In this document: piece by piece, positions 13,426 through 26,006 of the stretch | Numbering within the stretch: position 1 is the stretch's first letter | How the letters are laid out: every line of letters starts with the position of its first letter | Notes under the pieces: model-generated | Databases searched by the model: none | What the model was told of the DNA's origin: nothing | The model's input: the letters and a program-made list of their open reading frames with translations, nothing else | Position numbers and translations under genes: made by a program | Source: Seiridium cupressi | Lineage: Eukaryota > Ascomycota > Sordariomycetes > Amphisphaeriales > Sporocadaceae | Assembly: GCA_036674765.1 (NCBI GenBank) | Contig: JARVKI010000088.1 | Location: 1-64,000 of the forward strand | Direction of reading: 5' to 3' | Length of the DNA stretch: 64,000 nucleotides

Positions 13426-14045
13426 GATGATGGTTCGGGTTGCTGACTACTCCCGTGCGCATCTGCGAGTTGGACTGGAATGCTTCTTGGGGCTTGGGTG
13501 TATTTAGGATGATGTAATGATACCACGGGTTTGGACAAAGGAAACTATGTTTACGGCACATTTGAGGACTCACGTTATCAGACGGCAGGAAAAAGCGACA
13601 GGGCCATGGGGAAAGATACCACTCTGCTCTTATAGTGAACGAAGATCCACATTGAAAATGAGTACATTTGGGGCGGCCTATGAGAAGAAAACGTGTAGTA
13701 TTATTGAGGAGAGGCGTTGCTCCCTGATGAACATCGAAAGAGCTTATTTGTCTGAAAAAACCTAACCATGCATAATCATGGTTCTATGTTGTCGATTGAG
13801 TTGATTCAGATCTCCAATTCATTATCAATACCGTTTGTCTGTCTTTATTTGTGTTAAACTTCCTGCTATCGAACCATCCCGAGATCTTCCTCCCATCCGT
13901 AGGAGATTATCCTAAGTCGGTACCCGTCGTCGCAAATCTATTTGTGTTGCCTCCAACGCCGCCCAGATGCTCATTTCAATGCATTTCTTCCGTCTCCACG
14001 AAGTCTAGTTATTTGGCTGAGCTAGTATCTCACAAACCCGCTTCC
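13426..14045. other. Convergent 3' intergenic region
   Basis: About 620 nt between the stop codons of the Zn2Cys6 gene (+) and PIK1 (-). It presumably holds both 3' UTRs. No open frame in it is convincing. Confidence 0.6.
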
Positions 14046-17000
14046 TTAGTATATACCCTGAGTGCGATATTGGAAGGTATCGTAACTAGAAACGAGTTAG
14101 CTCGCTTAATGTGAAAGGGGCACTGATCCTTATTTGTCAACTTACAGTCGTGTGTAATAACTGCCCAGGGACTTGGTAACCAAATCGGTCTCAACAAAAT
14201 TTTCAGCTTCCTCGGCACTGAGGTGTAATTGGAAGCGCTGCCTCAAGGTATTCGTGACCGTGGCAATCCCGACAGCGAAGCATGGCATTTTCGAGTCACG
14301 ACCCATCATGCTAACTAGGTCGATGATGTTGTCCGCAGAACGGCGCAGGGCTGTTGATGGAATGTTAGGCTCTAGTCAACACTCGTAATCACATCGATGA
14401 GACTCACCTTGGAAAGCTTGCTTGCAGAGTTTCTTGAAGTCATCGTAGTCCGGGGATCCCACGCCTCCAAGAACCTCGAGATATTCGTACGTAAATTTGA
14501 AAGGTGCGGCTTCAAACCCAACAGAACCAGGAGAGTTCGACAGCATGAAGCCGAAATCGATGTGTACAATGTGACCCTCATTATCAATGAGCACATTGCC
14601 GTTGTGCCGGTCTTTAAGCTGAAGGACGTAGGAAATCATGCTATAAGCTGCTAGCGAGCGCTTAAAGGCGTCCACCGCTGCCTTGTATGGCTCAGTGTCG
14701 GTAGCACCAAACGTTTTCACAAAATGATCCTTGAGTGTTGCGATCCGTCGTCTCGGGTTCTGTCCAGACTCGATCAACGCAAGCGTCAGACTTCGCTTCA
14801 ATGAGTGGAGTGACACTCCATTCGTGATAGTCTCGATTAGACCCGACGACTCTCCAGTAACAAGAATGCGCATGATCTTCACCCAGACAGGTGTACCGGC
14901 ATCCCTCCATATTTTATCGCAGACTTGGATGAGCTGGCATGCAAAAGCTTCCTGTCTCAAGTCGGCCCCTGTCTTGACAATGACACTGACGAGATCCCAG
15001 TTCTTCATCCAACCGTAAGGAGATGACTTTCGAATGCGTTCTTTCTTCTGCTCCCATGCTTCGCCAAAGACGGCAGCACTGGGATCATCGCGGTCTCCCT
15101 TGCGCCTGACGCCACCAGTCATTGCATCGTTTTCCATCCGTGCCTGGCCGGCGCTCTCGTTCATACCAGGCTCCAATTCCTGTTCGATCTCGACAGCCTC
15201 GGCAGCAGCATTGGCAGCGCTCGCTCGCGCAATGATCATATCGAAAGTCGGCCCCTGACTATCGTTGAGCTCGAAATTCTGTTCCTCGAGGTTCTGCATG
15301 CTTGCAATGATCTTAGCTCTGATAGCTGCAACCTCTGATCTGGGTCTCTTGCCACTCGTGGCTTCCAGCTGGGCCAACATCTGAGAAGCAGTCCGCATGT
15401 GTGTTGCCAGAGCCGAAAAGTCAGGCTGTTCGACCGAGTTATTCTTCGGGTTTGTCAGTGTCATCCTTCTCAATCCTCCTGGGCTACTTGACCTTGATGT
15501 AGATGTCGCTGAAGTGCGCGGTGTTGTCAGGGTCATTTCCGACAAGTTGGATAATGTCGTTGTGCCGCTTGGCATACGCTGAGGTCTGGACGGCAGCTTG
15601 CCATTCTTCTTGTTCGCCGACTCATCATCAACTGGCTTGAGCATGGGGGAGCTTCCTAGATCACCCGAACTCGGTTCAAACACACTATCCATCTTGTCCT
15701 CTGCCGCAGCCGGCTCGATAACTCTCTCATTAGTTGATGTGCGTGGCGCATCCGAAAGATCAAATATCCTTTTGCGATTTCCTTGTTCAGCCAAGAGTGT
15801 AGTCACTAGCCTTTGGTTATCAGGAGAGTCGGGATCGAAGGTGAAATCATCCCGGAGAATCTCAACCATTAGCAAATATGGCACCTTCTCCGCACTGTTG
15901 AGAACTGTGGCTTCAGCCGGATTGACCCTCACAATACGATGATGCCGGCTCTTGGATGGCGAACCATCAACGAGCGTAGGCGGGCAAATGATGGGTATAT
16001 CGAGTTCCGCCGGCAAGTCTCTGGCAATGAGTGCTAGTTCGGCCCGCAAAGCACTAAGACGGGCTTGTTTAGGCACAATGACGAGGCGATTAGAGATGTC
16101 TTCAAGTGCCGTAAGGAAGGCTGTCTGGCAGCGGAAGTAGTTCTGCCGAAGCAGCTTCGCTTTTTGCGCCGTGGTCATCTCAGCCTGGCTCAGCAAGGTC
16201 TTGATATGGTGAGAGTGTCTCCGCGAAAGGCCATCATTCGGACGAGGGAGTCCAGCAGAAACAGGAGTGGCTGGGCGAGTGATCACCTTGGGCGATCGCA
16301 CATCTGGCAAAGGGAGGGACGAAGAGCTAAGCCGTGCCTCCAAGATCTTGCTGTCTATGAAGTCCGGTTTCCGTACCTTCTCGGGCGTAGCTTTTGTGCT
16401 CGAACCAGAGGAAGGGGGACGTGCTACTGCGACATGCGGTGACCTTGGCGGCTGATGTTGCTCTTTCGGGGTCTTAGGTTCCTGGGAAGGTATCGGCGCA
16501 CTTGGTATTCGGTTTGGATCGCGGCGTCTTGATCTCGTGGACGGCGCCGATATTGTCTGACTTCTTGTGATTTTGGCCGCCTGGCTCGCTTCGGATATTA
16601 CATCACCGTCTGGATTGGCTCTTCGAGCTTGCGCAACAGCCAGAGGCCCGGCCCATTGTGGTAGGAGCGGAAGACCGATGCTGCCCAGGACGAAGCTTGC
16701 GAGGACGGTCACAGGGAGGATGTTCTCCTTAATCTTTTCACTCCGCCCTGTTTCCGACAGCCCAAAAACAATGTGCTGTACTTTGTTGTATACTCTCCTG
16801 CATGTCTTGAATGATTGTGCCTGTGGTGTGGATGCCAGGTCGTGAAGGTAAGTCTGGAACAGCCAGAATGTCTAGTTACGCATTAATCAGCATGCTGCGC
16901 TCATGAATGTTCCGCGGCAAGTGGAAGGGACGGACCAGTAGAGCGGCGGTGACGGATTCTTCGCAAAGGTCAAGTAAAAACTCCTCCAAGGCCATGGATT

Positions 17001-17270
17001 CGTTGTCGATGCTTAGTATGAGGTGGCATAGCTGCGGCAGGAAGAACTCGATATCTTCGTAGGGAAACTGGCGGAGTTTGGAGCAGAGAACGTAATGGAT
17101 GCCGACGTGGTCCGCATACCGTCTGATGAAGCCGAGTTAGAGACCATCAATTGGGGGCTTCGGTCCAAGGCGGTGCGGAGGAGGACTCACGAAAGATATG
17201 AGACGGAGAGGAAGGGGTTCTGGTTAAAGACATCACTCTCGAAGAATCTTTGCAGCAAGTCCCACGACAT
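14046..17270 (-). CDS. pik1: Phosphatidylinositol 4-kinase (PIK1 / PI4K-beta type)
   Basis: Predicted 991-aa kinase that makes PtdIns4P, in the family known from yeast Pik1 at the Golgi and nucleus. Exons on the minus strand are 17270-17191, 17122-16936, 16871-14408, 14350-14146 and 14085-14046. The lipid-kinase-unique helical part lies in residues 1-140 (segments such as YVLCSKLRQFPYEDIEFF). A long Ser/Pro-rich disordered region follows to about residue 600. The C-terminal kinase domain has the catalytic loop DRHNGN at about 843 and the metal-binding HIDFG at about 859. The last exon encodes only the tail FQYRTQGIY, which is typical of this family's end. Every join keeps frame. Length fits the family. 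The ATG at 17270 is chosen because the helical domain begins immediately after it; a start at 16712 would remove that domain. Confidence 0.95.
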
Positions 17271-18405
17271 AGCGAATTGTCGTCACTGTCGGCGGAAAGG
17301 GTCTCATGAGGCGGGCGGCCTCAGCTAGCGGATCTCGACATTCAAATCTAGGAGTACAAGCCGCTCTATCATGGCCGTACAGTGCAGTGCAGTACAGCTT
17401 CGTCGGTCTCTTTCTTCCGGCTGGAGGCGAGAGGAGAGCGGGAGGGGTCCTTCCAAAGGCCTTGAATTTCTCAAAACTGTAAAGCTGTCTCTTTGCGATG
17501 TACCCCGGAAGCAATTGACCATTCAATCAAAGGCCCCTACTGGGCTGACGGGACTCGGCGCTGTTAGTGGAGCGGCCAGCCCCAATCCGCCGCAGGTCGC
17601 GGGCTGAACTGGCGACGGGACCACACTTTATTAGGGGAGCTGCAGGCACTCGAGGTACCCAGAAGCAGGACCGCGGCACTGATTGCGTGCTGCAGAGCTG
17701 CCAGATACTTGACCCCTGGACCGTTGCTGGCGGCAGTGGGGTTCATTACTCTACCTTAAATCAACTAGAGCTGCCTAGTACCGATGCGAGCGAGACATTA
17801 TGTCTCCTTTTCCTCGGTAAGCCTGCTCATAGCTGCTGAAGAATTGCAAGCCATACCAGGCAGGCTGCGTGGTAGTGAGACCCGGTTCGTGTCTTAGAAA
17901 CAGCGCCCATTCATCGTTGTAGTTTCAGAGAGAAGGCCCAAAGGGTGGTTCATCTCTCACAACCAACATTGAAGACCCGAAACGAATCCACCTCAGGACC
18001 CAGGCTCAAAAATGACTTTCTGTTCTCGTTGCATCACTTGTAGAACTCTTCAATACCGTGTGAGCCACTGCCTCCGGAGGATGCGGCCCTAGCATATGCC
18101 TTTGGAACAGAAGCCCTCGACGTGGCCCGGTTCTTCCGGTCATTATCAAGCTCGGGTCTGGGGTGCAAACGCTGTAAACTAGTATACGCGCCGGTTCGAG
18201 ACGCAAAAACAAATCCAAATAAGTCCTAAAATCTAATATGGCCTTCCCTCAAAAACAGAAAGAGAGCATGTAGCATACACAAGTAATTGCCCCTCGATTC
18301 TATAGTAAGGCTCTCAGTGCCATTCCTGGGGCCGAGATTGCCTCCCTCATTCCATTATGATACCTTTATACTGCTTGGGCAATAATTACGAGCAGGCGCT
18401 TTCCG
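17271..18405. other. Intergenic region between PIK1 and the Rab5-type gene
   Basis: About 1.1 kb. It should contain the PIK1 promoter (nearest 17271) and the 3' region of the Rab gene (nearest 18405), since both genes are on the minus strand. No supported gene was found. Confidence 0.55.
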
Positions 18406-19231
18406 TTAACATGCACAGCCTTCCTTGACAGCCTCCCTTGGTCCGTTCAGATTGACTCTTTGCTCTTCTCCGCCGCGGCTGACGGCGTTTGACGCCCCCG
18501 GGCCCCTCGTGCTCTTCAGCGATGTCTCCGGGATCGCATTGGCGATAGCTGTAAAGACTTCCGACACGTTGTGGCCAGTCTTCGCACTCGTCTCGAAGAA
18601 AAGAAGGTTCTCCTCCTCAGCATAGGTCTTGGCCTCCTCTGTTGACACCTTCCTGGCATCGCCGGACTCGTCGCCCTCTGCTGTGTCATCCTCGGCCTCG
18701 CCACTCTCGTTTGTCAGGTCGAGCTTGTTTCCTACTAGTGCAATGACGATCCCTGGCGATGCTTGCCGTTGCAGCTCAGCCACCCAGTGCTTGGCCTTGA
18801 CGAGCGATGTAGGCTTGGTGAGATCGTAGACGACGAGCGCGGCTTGTGCATTACGGTAGTACATGGGGGCCAACGAGGCAAAACGCTCCTGACCTGCCGT
18901 ATCCCAAATTTCAAACTTGATCGTCCGTGTGGGTAGGTTGCATTTTTGTGTCAGGAAAGCAGCTGTAGATAGATTCATGTTAGTACTGCTGGTCCTATCT
19001 GTTCGGCATATCATGACTGGTGGTCTCACCTCCGATTGTGGGTTCCTTGTTCTCCTGGAAGTCGTTGTTGACAAAGCGCAGTACAAGTGATGACTATATC
19101 GATGGTAAGTTGTCCACACATGGCTGCGCGATGGTGCCGGGGCATGAGAGTTCTTGACGAACCTTTCCAACAGCTGCCTCTCCCAGCAGGACTAGCTTCA
19201 CACTGCTGCTCGGCTTCGGAGCTTCCGCCAT
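18406..19231 (-). CDS. Rab5-family small GTPase (Ypt5/Vps21 group)
   Basis: Predicted 229-aa GTPase acting in early endosome fusion and vacuolar sorting. Exons are 19231-19163, 19093-19030 and 18962-18406, with GT-AG introns of 69 and 67 nt. The P-loop GEAAVGKS (residues 17-24) is split from its following Ser by intron 1. The effector region ends in TIGAAFLTQ, which is characteristic of Rab5. Switch II is WDTAGQERF, the guanine-specificity motifs are NKLDL and ETSAK, and the C-terminus CAC is a CXC geranylgeranylation signal. An acidic insertion rich in E, D and G follows NKLDL; I infer it is a fungal surface loop. It is divergent from KRI1. Which of the Vps21, Ypt52 or Ypt53 lineages it belongs to cannot be decided by eye. 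Confidence 0.93.
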
Positions 19232-19797
19232 CTTGTCGCAGTGTCGTTGGTATCAGCCTGTAAGATGGCGGTGATGTGTAGTAGGAGTCGGGTTCGAGCG
19301 AGTCGAGATGCAGTATCGTCGGGGTCAAAACAGAGTGATGAGTGGGATAGGCAGAGAGATGGATTGAGCTTCAATCAATGTAACATGACGACGCTGCCAG
19401 GAAGGCGCTACGGACTGCACAGGCGGTTCCAGCGCCAAAGAGACGCTAAACATGTCTTGGTTTAGCGCGGGACACTCACGGAACATCTTGATACCGACAC
19501 CGCCCAAGTTTTTGGTCCTCTATCCAGCCCATGGGCGGCCCCGCCAGTGGCAGTAAAAAAAAAGTTCCCAAGCCCAGGTTAAGCGACTTGCATGTGCGAC
19601 TCTTGTCCGTGCATATCAAAGAATTCACACCAGGAGCTCTGCAGGGTCAACCACCCGGAGCTATCATATTCCACAGCTGAGATTCAGTGATATTCTTCTA
19701 GGTCTCCCAAAAAAAAAATCTTTCGACATTCAAACACTAGTCATTTGTCTCCGTACCAAACCCGCAACCACTGCGTCTGCCCTTCACGGCCACCACC
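19232..19797. promoter_or_regulatory. Divergent promoter region, Rab5-type gene / KRI1
   Basis: 566 nt separate the two start codons. Close to the KRI1 start lie a poly-A run (19555-19563) and another near 19709-19717. No TATA box is obvious, as expected for housekeeping promoters. The shared regulatory role is inferred from geometry only. Confidence 0.5.
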
Positions 19798-21684
19798 ATG
19801 GCGCCCACGGACAAGAAGAAGTTTTTGTTCGACGAGAGTGAGGACGAATCAGATGGTGGCGCCGAGCTCAAGGTCAACGACGAATATGCTAAGCGATTTG
19901 AGCATAACAAGAAGAGAGAGGAGCGCCACAGATTGGAAGAGAAGTTTGGCAAGAGCCAGTCCAATGGCAAGGCCGATGAAGAGGACGACTCTTCGGACGA
20001 CGAAACAGAAGACGAGGATGGCTATCTAGCGACCGAAGAGTTGGATGCACAGCTTAATGCTACACTCGAAGCTCTTCGCAAAAAGGACCCGCGCATATAT
20101 GATCCTGAGGCGACCTTCTATTCGCCAGTCGATGGAACGACCGAAGCTCAGCCAAAGGAGAAGAAGGAGAAACCTGTCACACTGCGAGATTATCATCGCG
20201 AAAGAATCCTAGCAGGTGACGTTGGTGAGGACGAGGAAGAACAACAACCTACATATGCGCAAGAGCAAGATGATCTCAAGAAATCAATCCTTGGCGAGAT
20301 TCAGGCACAGATGAGCGGTGAAAAGGAGAGCGAAGTCGATGAAGACGTTGGCAAATTCTTGAAGCCCAAGGGAGGTGAGGCAGAGCGCACCCGGCTGGAG
20401 CCTTCAGATGGCATGCACCCCTCCCGAGCTGCCAAAGTCAAGAATAGTAAGAGTACCAAGTCTCTGAGCACGCTGGATGTCTCCAATGCGGAAAAGGACC
20501 CACAACTATACTTGTCGAACTTCTTGGCTGCTCGCGCATGGATCGAACCAGAAAAGAATAATTGGCAAGCCTTTGACTCAGACGAGGAGGATGACGACAA
20601 GGCTGACGAGTGGGAGGCTGCGTACAATTTGCGATTTGAGGACCCCACCAAGAGCAATGAGGTCTTGAAATCCTATGCCAGAGATGTAGTAGCCGCCAAG
20701 TCAGTCCGAAGGGAAGACAAGACCGGCAGGAAGAAGAAGCGAGAGGAAGAGCGTACACAAAAGGAGGCCGAGAAGCAAGAACGTCGGGAAGAGCGCAATC
20801 GTCTGCGTAATCTCAAGCTCGAGGAAGCTGAAGGCAAACTGAAGCAAATCAAGAAGGCCGCTGGCCTTGCCGGAAAAGAGCTCAACGAAGAGGAGTGGAT
20901 GAAGCTCCTCGATGATGCCTGGGATAACGACAAATGGGAGGAAGAGATGAGTCGAAAGTTTGGTGATCAATACTACGCTGAAGGAGAAGGAGGGTCTGAT
21001 TCCGAGGCTGAAAGGAAATCCAAGGTGAAGAAACCCAAGTGGGATGATGACATCGACATCAAGGATCTTGTGCCCGATTTTGTGGAAGAGGATATGCCGG
21101 AGATAGCTTTGTCCGATCTAGAGGCGGCAGAGGATGAAGAGGACGAAGAGGACGAGGAAAATGGGCCATCCCGTAAACGACAAAAGACAAGCAAGGACCG
21201 AAAAAGAGAACGTCTCACGAGTCAGAAGGAAGCACGCAAGGAGCGCTCCAAGCTTGAGGCTCTTGTTGACGCCAAGATGGACATTGATGATCCGGTTATA
21301 CAAGGTAGCTCATCCAAGGCTCAAGGACCCAAGTTTGCCTATCGTGACACTTGGGCCGAATCTTATGGCATGACAACACGGGATATTCTTATGGCACCTT
21401 CAGATGCAGCACTCAACGAGTATGTTGGTCTCAAGAAGCTGGCACACTTTCGACCAGCAGACAAAAAGGCCAAGGACAAGAAGAGATTAGGTAAAAAGGC
21501 ACGTTTACGACAATGGCGTAAAGAAACGTTCGGCCCCGAGGCTGAAAGGGACGGCCCTGCTTTCGTTTTCGGAGGTGGTCCGGTCGGCGAGGATGCTGCC
21601 CCGGAAGAGGAATCAAATATCATCGAGGGCCAATCAAAGAAACGGAAGAAGCGATCTGGGCGTAAGAATAAGGCTAGTGCTTAA
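19798..21684 (+). CDS. kri1: KRI1-like ribosome biogenesis protein
   Basis: Intronless 628-aa nucleolar protein. Yeast Kri1 is needed for 40S subunit assembly and works with Krr1. Visible features are an N-terminal FLFDESEDESD acidic start, alternating acidic and lysine-rich coiled segments, and the Kri1 core around WEEEMSRKFGDQYY and WDDDIDIKDLVPDF. The conserved C-terminal domain contains the run from FAYRDTWAESYGMTTRDIL through ARLRQWRKETFG. The tail is a basic nuclear or nucleolar localisation-like stretch (KKRKKRSGRKNKA). The ATG sits in a CACCACCATGG context, close to an ideal initiation site. Length and domain order match the family. Confidence 0.95.
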   Translation: MAPTDKKKFLFDESEDESDGGAELKVNDEYAKRFEHNKKREERHRLEEKFGKSQSNGKADEEDDSSDDETEDEDGYLATEELDAQLNATLEALRKKDPRIYDPEATFYSPVDGTTEAQPKEKKEKPVTLRDYHRERILAGDVGEDEEEQQPTYAQEQDDLKKSILGEIQAQMSGEKESEVDEDVGKFLKPKGGEAERTRLEPSDGMHPSRAAKVKNSKSTKSLSTLDVSNAEKDPQLYLSNFLAARAWIEPEKNNWQAFDSDEEDDDKADEWEAAYNLRFEDPTKSNEVLKSYARDVVAAKSVRREDKTGRKKKREEERTQKEAEKQERREERNRLRNLKLEEAEGKLKQIKKAAGLAGKELNEEEWMKLLDDAWDNDKWEEEMSRKFGDQYYAEGEGGSDSEAERKSKVKKPKWDDDIDIKDLVPDFVEEDMPEIALSDLEAAEDEEDEEDEENGPSRKRQKTSKDRKRERLTSQKEARKERSKLEALVDAKMDIDDPVIQGSSSKAQGPKFAYRDTWAESYGMTTRDILMAPSDAALNEYVGLKKLAHFRPADKKAKDKKRLGKKARLRQWRKETFGPEAERDGPAFVFGGGPVGEDAAPEEESNIIEGQSKKRKKRSGRKNKASA

Positions 21685-24099
21685 TATAGCAATGTGCAAT
21701 GGAAAATAGGTTCAGGCGTTGAGGAATATACCAACCAAAAACTTTACCACATCCAAAAACGTGGCCTTGGAAATGGAACTTAGTGAATTTGTTCAGTCGC
21801 TATGCTAACTGCCATCATTGAGGAGATTGACACAGCCACTAGTTTAATTTGTAGAGGTTTCACTGTTAAGCATTGGAACTCCTAACAGTCCCTTCTATAT
21901 TTCCCAAAAGGTAATCAAAATGTATCAACATGTTCAATGTTATCCCAAACATATGGTACAGAAGCTCTGTAGCTTTGATACATCAATAAACATCACGCAG
22001 AAGTAGGTTACACATGTCGCATCTCTCTCTTTTTTCAACCTCACTTCCGCAACTACACGTTTACAACCGGTCTTTTACTCGGGTCTCCGAAAGAAACCAG
22101 TCATGAGTGATACAATTGGAACGGTCCATCGAGCTTTGACATGGGGGTGAAACCCAATTTGATGGGCGAAATTGAATGGGGAGAACTAGTCGGGCCTTCT
22201 TACAGTCCTTTACCTAAGGGTCAACTGTCGCCATCGAAGTTACTTAAAAGTTCATTCGCGACAGGTAATAAGTCGTTGGGTATCACTGGTTACTGATATC
22301 TGGGAGCACCGGGGTAATTGGTAAGTATTGGGGAAGTCACAAAGTTCATGGCTGTCAGAGAAATAGTCATGAGGCAAGTGTTTGCAGAATTAATACTCAC
22401 TTTTCCGTTGACGTTGAATGCTAGACACAAGAAAACAATGTCATTGAATTAACAAGTAAGGCCAACGGTGCCTGCCTTACCTCATAGCATCTTCTTCTTT
22501 TCTGCTGTTTTGATTCCCCAGATGAGCCTCGCTTAATTCTCCAACCATCAATGATCATCAGCGTTAAAATGGAAACATGTCATCATGGTACAGTCAGGCT
22601 GAGCTGAAGCAAGGTGGTGTGTATGAAAGCTGGGCCGACTGGCTATGAGATCTGTCTACATTGTGAGGCAAATAAGGATTGCTCATAAAGTAATTTCTTT
22701 TCCGTCCTCGTGGCTACAATTTGGCTAAAGTGAGTAATTAGATGGTACTTGATTTGTAAGTTTTGGGGGGAAAATGTCGACGTAAAGCCTGCTCCCTCTA
22801 TTCTTAGTACTCAAAGTATGATTCCTTTTGCATCACTCTCTTTTTGCCTTCCTCCCAGCCTTATTAGCAATCATATCAGTATTTTTGTTCATCACAACAT
22901 CGCTCTAGAAAGGCGTCATATCGTGTATAAGGGCAAAGGCTTGCGTATTGTTGATATTAGATTACTTAATACTAATTTTCTAGTCGACTTGCTTAATCCA
23001 TTATTGACTAAGATCTGCCAGGGTGGTTCGCGCATCTTCCAGATTGCCTCTCGTGTTCGTGCAGCACCCCGGGCACCGTAATACTCTTAGCCATATAAAA
23101 ATACACTTAGATTCTCTTCATTAGTAACTTTCATGTGCTGCATTCAAGGTTGATGATCAGATAATACCACGGATCATCACTCAGCTTCCAATGGTGGCAG
23201 TTCCAGGGGAGCCACTACGTGTTGCAATAATGCGCCTGTGGCGCGAATCGGCACCATCGCATCTACCGGCCTAATTAGATATGGCTAAAGGACTGCGATT
23301 AATTCAGCAGAAGCTTAAACTCGTATTTATATAACAGCCTTACGTATTTAGGAGTTTGCTTTGAAGATCTCGCAAAGAAGGATTGTGACCCGGCGCGCTA
23401 ATGTGAGTCAAGTCAGGGTCTACATGCTGCTAATAATAATATCGCAGTTACATTCTGACACATCTGGCTTTCATCCTAAATCTACGCCATTGATCAAAGT
23501 AGAAAGCAACAAGAATCCGACTGACCATTTTGGGAAAGCCACATCACATCACTTTCCTTGACACGGGCTCGTGATTGGCTCGCCTCCAATCAGTCAGCTT
23601 CCCCTAGCCCCAGTGAGCCAAAAGTGACAAGGCTAGGATACAACGTACTCTAAGCTGCATGACTGTAGTCATCTCCCGCATTGGCCCAATACGGTCCAGC
23701 TTGAAACAAGAGCTGATATCCTGCTGATCTACCGGACACGATCAGGCATTGGTTGGCTTGTAGATGTATTCTTGTTCCTGACTAAGGCCCCGCTCCTCTC
23801 AACGACCGCTCGCAGAATCTAGTCGAATTAGGATGTTGGAAATTATGCCGGACTCACTCTGGCCCCAAATGATGGTTCTTAGAAAGGGCCCTTCGGAGGA
23901 TCATCGTGTGAATGTGCATTTTCTCCAGCCGTATTAGCGATGTCTGCCCTTTTGTATTGACTTAGCTCAGCCTCGAGATCAGCAGCCCCCCTAACGAGGC
24001 ATGGGATGATGCAGAATTACTTATACCGAGCTCTTGCTCGTCATTTGATGTTTTTCTGACCATCAACTTCCTCGAATCCTGAGTTTACAGTGACCCAAC
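21685..24099. other. AT-rich intergenic region
   Basis: About 2.4 kb. The part at roughly 22650-23460 is visibly AT-rich with many TTAATA and TAATAAT words and no coding signal. This could be a decayed repeat, but no ends or protein relics can be identified. The distal part is the likely chitosanase promoter. No gene can be supported. Confidence 0.5.
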
Positions 24100-25400
24100 A
24101 TGCCTCGTTCTTCACTTCTCTTGGCTAGTTTTCTAGCATCAACTTCCATTGCAGGGGACGTCCCGAGCAACGTGAAGAACTTCTACGATGGCATCAAGTC
24201 AGCTGGTAAATGGTACGTATATAAACATGTGGCATTCTGGTTATTTTCCCTCGTTCTCCTAGCTGTTGGAAGCCCAATTTTTTCCCCCAATCCGAATAAG
24301 CTCTTCGAACTACGAGACACTTCGACTATTTCTTTTACGTTCGGAAGCACTAACCATTTCTTATCATGCAGTAAAGACAAACTCGCATCGGGATTCTATA
24401 GTTATGATGGCGGACCCGACTGTAAGTGGCGCGCCTAACATTTGGCTTGTCTCGATTATTCAGTCCTGGCACCCCATTGCTAATAAGGGCGCTGCAGCTT
24501 GGTCATACTGTGGCGATCATCTCGATAGCGACGGGGTCATCTATATCCAGGGCACTGGAGGTCAGTTTGCGAACATGGACATAGATTGTGATGGTACGCA
24601 GGGCGGTGCAGGAGATGATGGCCGGTGTGGATCTTCATCCGATACTCAGTCACAAACATCCTTCGAGGACACCGTCGCAGCCTATAACAAGGGAATCAAG
24701 GATCTCAATGCCAACGTCCATCCATATGTCGTCTTCGGAAACACAGGAAAGAAACCTGGATATGCCAACTTCGACCCACAGAGCCATGGAATTGAACCCC
24801 TGAGCTTGATGGCCGTAGTATGTGGAGAAAAGCTGGTACATCCTTGGCCTCTCAGTTCACAATTATCTTGACCTGATCTTCTAACATCGTCAAGATTTAT
24901 GGCATTTGGGGTGATGAGAACGGTGACGATGGTGCGCACCCAATGGTGGGCGAGGCTTCCATTTCCTTGGCCACCGAGTGTTTCGGCAAAAGCGTCAACG
25001 GCAACAGTGGCCATGACAAGAATGATGTGCTATACATTGCCTTTACTGGGTCTGACGCTGTTCCTGGCGCCGACGGAGCTGACTGGGGAGCGAAGGATAC
25101 TGACACCTTTGCGAAGAGCATTCAGTCGTTCGGCGACAAGCTCGTCCAGCGGATCGGGGCGTCAGGTGGAAATGGAAACCCGACTGGTACTGCCCCATCT
25201 TCGACAACCTCAAGCTCTAGCACAAAGCCTACTTCGTCGACATGCTCGTGGAGCGGCCACTGTGCCGGTAAGTGCTATGTTGCTCGGCGAACACTTCTAC
25301 TATGTACAAACTTCGTGTCTAACTAAATATAGGATCTACTTGCAAAAGTGACGGTGATTGTTCTGACAGCCTCACTTGTCAAAACAACAAGTGTGCATGA
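24100..25400 (+). CDS. Secreted GH75 chitosanase
   Basis: Predicted 313-aa secreted enzyme that hydrolyses chitosan. Exons are 24100-24212, 24372-24421, 24498-24835, 24895-25267 and 25333-25400. An N-terminal signal peptide of about 19 residues precedes GDVPSN. The family 75 core shows SYCGDHL, a Gly-rich NMDIDCDGTQGG stretch with paired acids, and YGIWGDENGDDG, where the catalytic acids of this family lie. A Ser/Thr-rich linker then leads to a small Cys-rich C-terminal module (C-x5-C pattern, last exon) that may bind polysaccharide; that role is inferred. The acceptor of intron 2 was set at 24497 because it alone gives PDSWSYCGDH in frame; an earlier CAG runs into a stop. Likely roles are nutrition or attack on fungal cell walls. 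Confidence 0.88.
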
Positions 25401-26006
25401 TTTGATTATGGCTTTTACAAGGGAGATTCTGGTGACAGAGATATATTACAAGGCATTCGGGCGTCTGGTGTTTGTTTGCATAGCGATCATATAACTGAAT
25501 TCAACTATCATCCCGCATTTTTACTCGCAGGGAAGTACATGAACGGAAAGGGATTCATGAGCCGGCTTCAAATGCCTTGGAGTTGGGGAAGATATAGCCC
25601 CCACAGAAGACTTGGTGTCTGATCAGATGCACAATGGCTTGAACTTACAATGACTTTTTTCGGCGTTAACAGAGACGAGTTCACATGCTGAAATATATAA
25701 CTTGGCAGAGTTTGACAGGCGAACAGCTCCTAAATCAAGTCCGATACCTAGTGCTAGTTGAAGGCTGGTTAGAGGGATTCTGGGCGCTCGGGCCTTCTTC
25801 AGTGCCCAGTTAGTTCCCCGCCGTTCCGGCTCCGAGCTTGTCTCGTTTCTCTCCTTCATTTCCAGAAGTGAGCCGATAAACCGTGGAAGGTGATGTGACC
25901 TGCACAACCCGCATGACTCAGGTGCCCGAAGTAAGCAGTTTCGCAGGATACAATCCTGGGACAGGTGCATTGAGCTTGTGAGACTGGGTATACGGTAGCC
26001 GCTACC
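25401..26006. other. Intergenic region before the second Zn2Cys6 gene
   Basis: About 600 nt holding the chitosanase 3' UTR and the promoter of the regulator at 26007. No supported gene was found. Confidence 0.5.

Noticed and set aside
14376..16712. PIK1 as a single-exon gene starting at 16712
   Set aside because: It would lack the N-terminal helical domain and end after QAFQ in an intron. Four introns recover both ends.
18170..18200. GGTTCGAGA-like T-loop suggesting a tRNA
   Set aside because: No matching acceptor stem, anticodon arm or D-arm around it.
24422..24463. Earlier acceptor (CAG at about 24463) for chitosanase intron 2
   Set aside because: It puts the next exon out of frame and reaches a stop at once. 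The acceptor at 24497 gives the conserved WSYCGDH.
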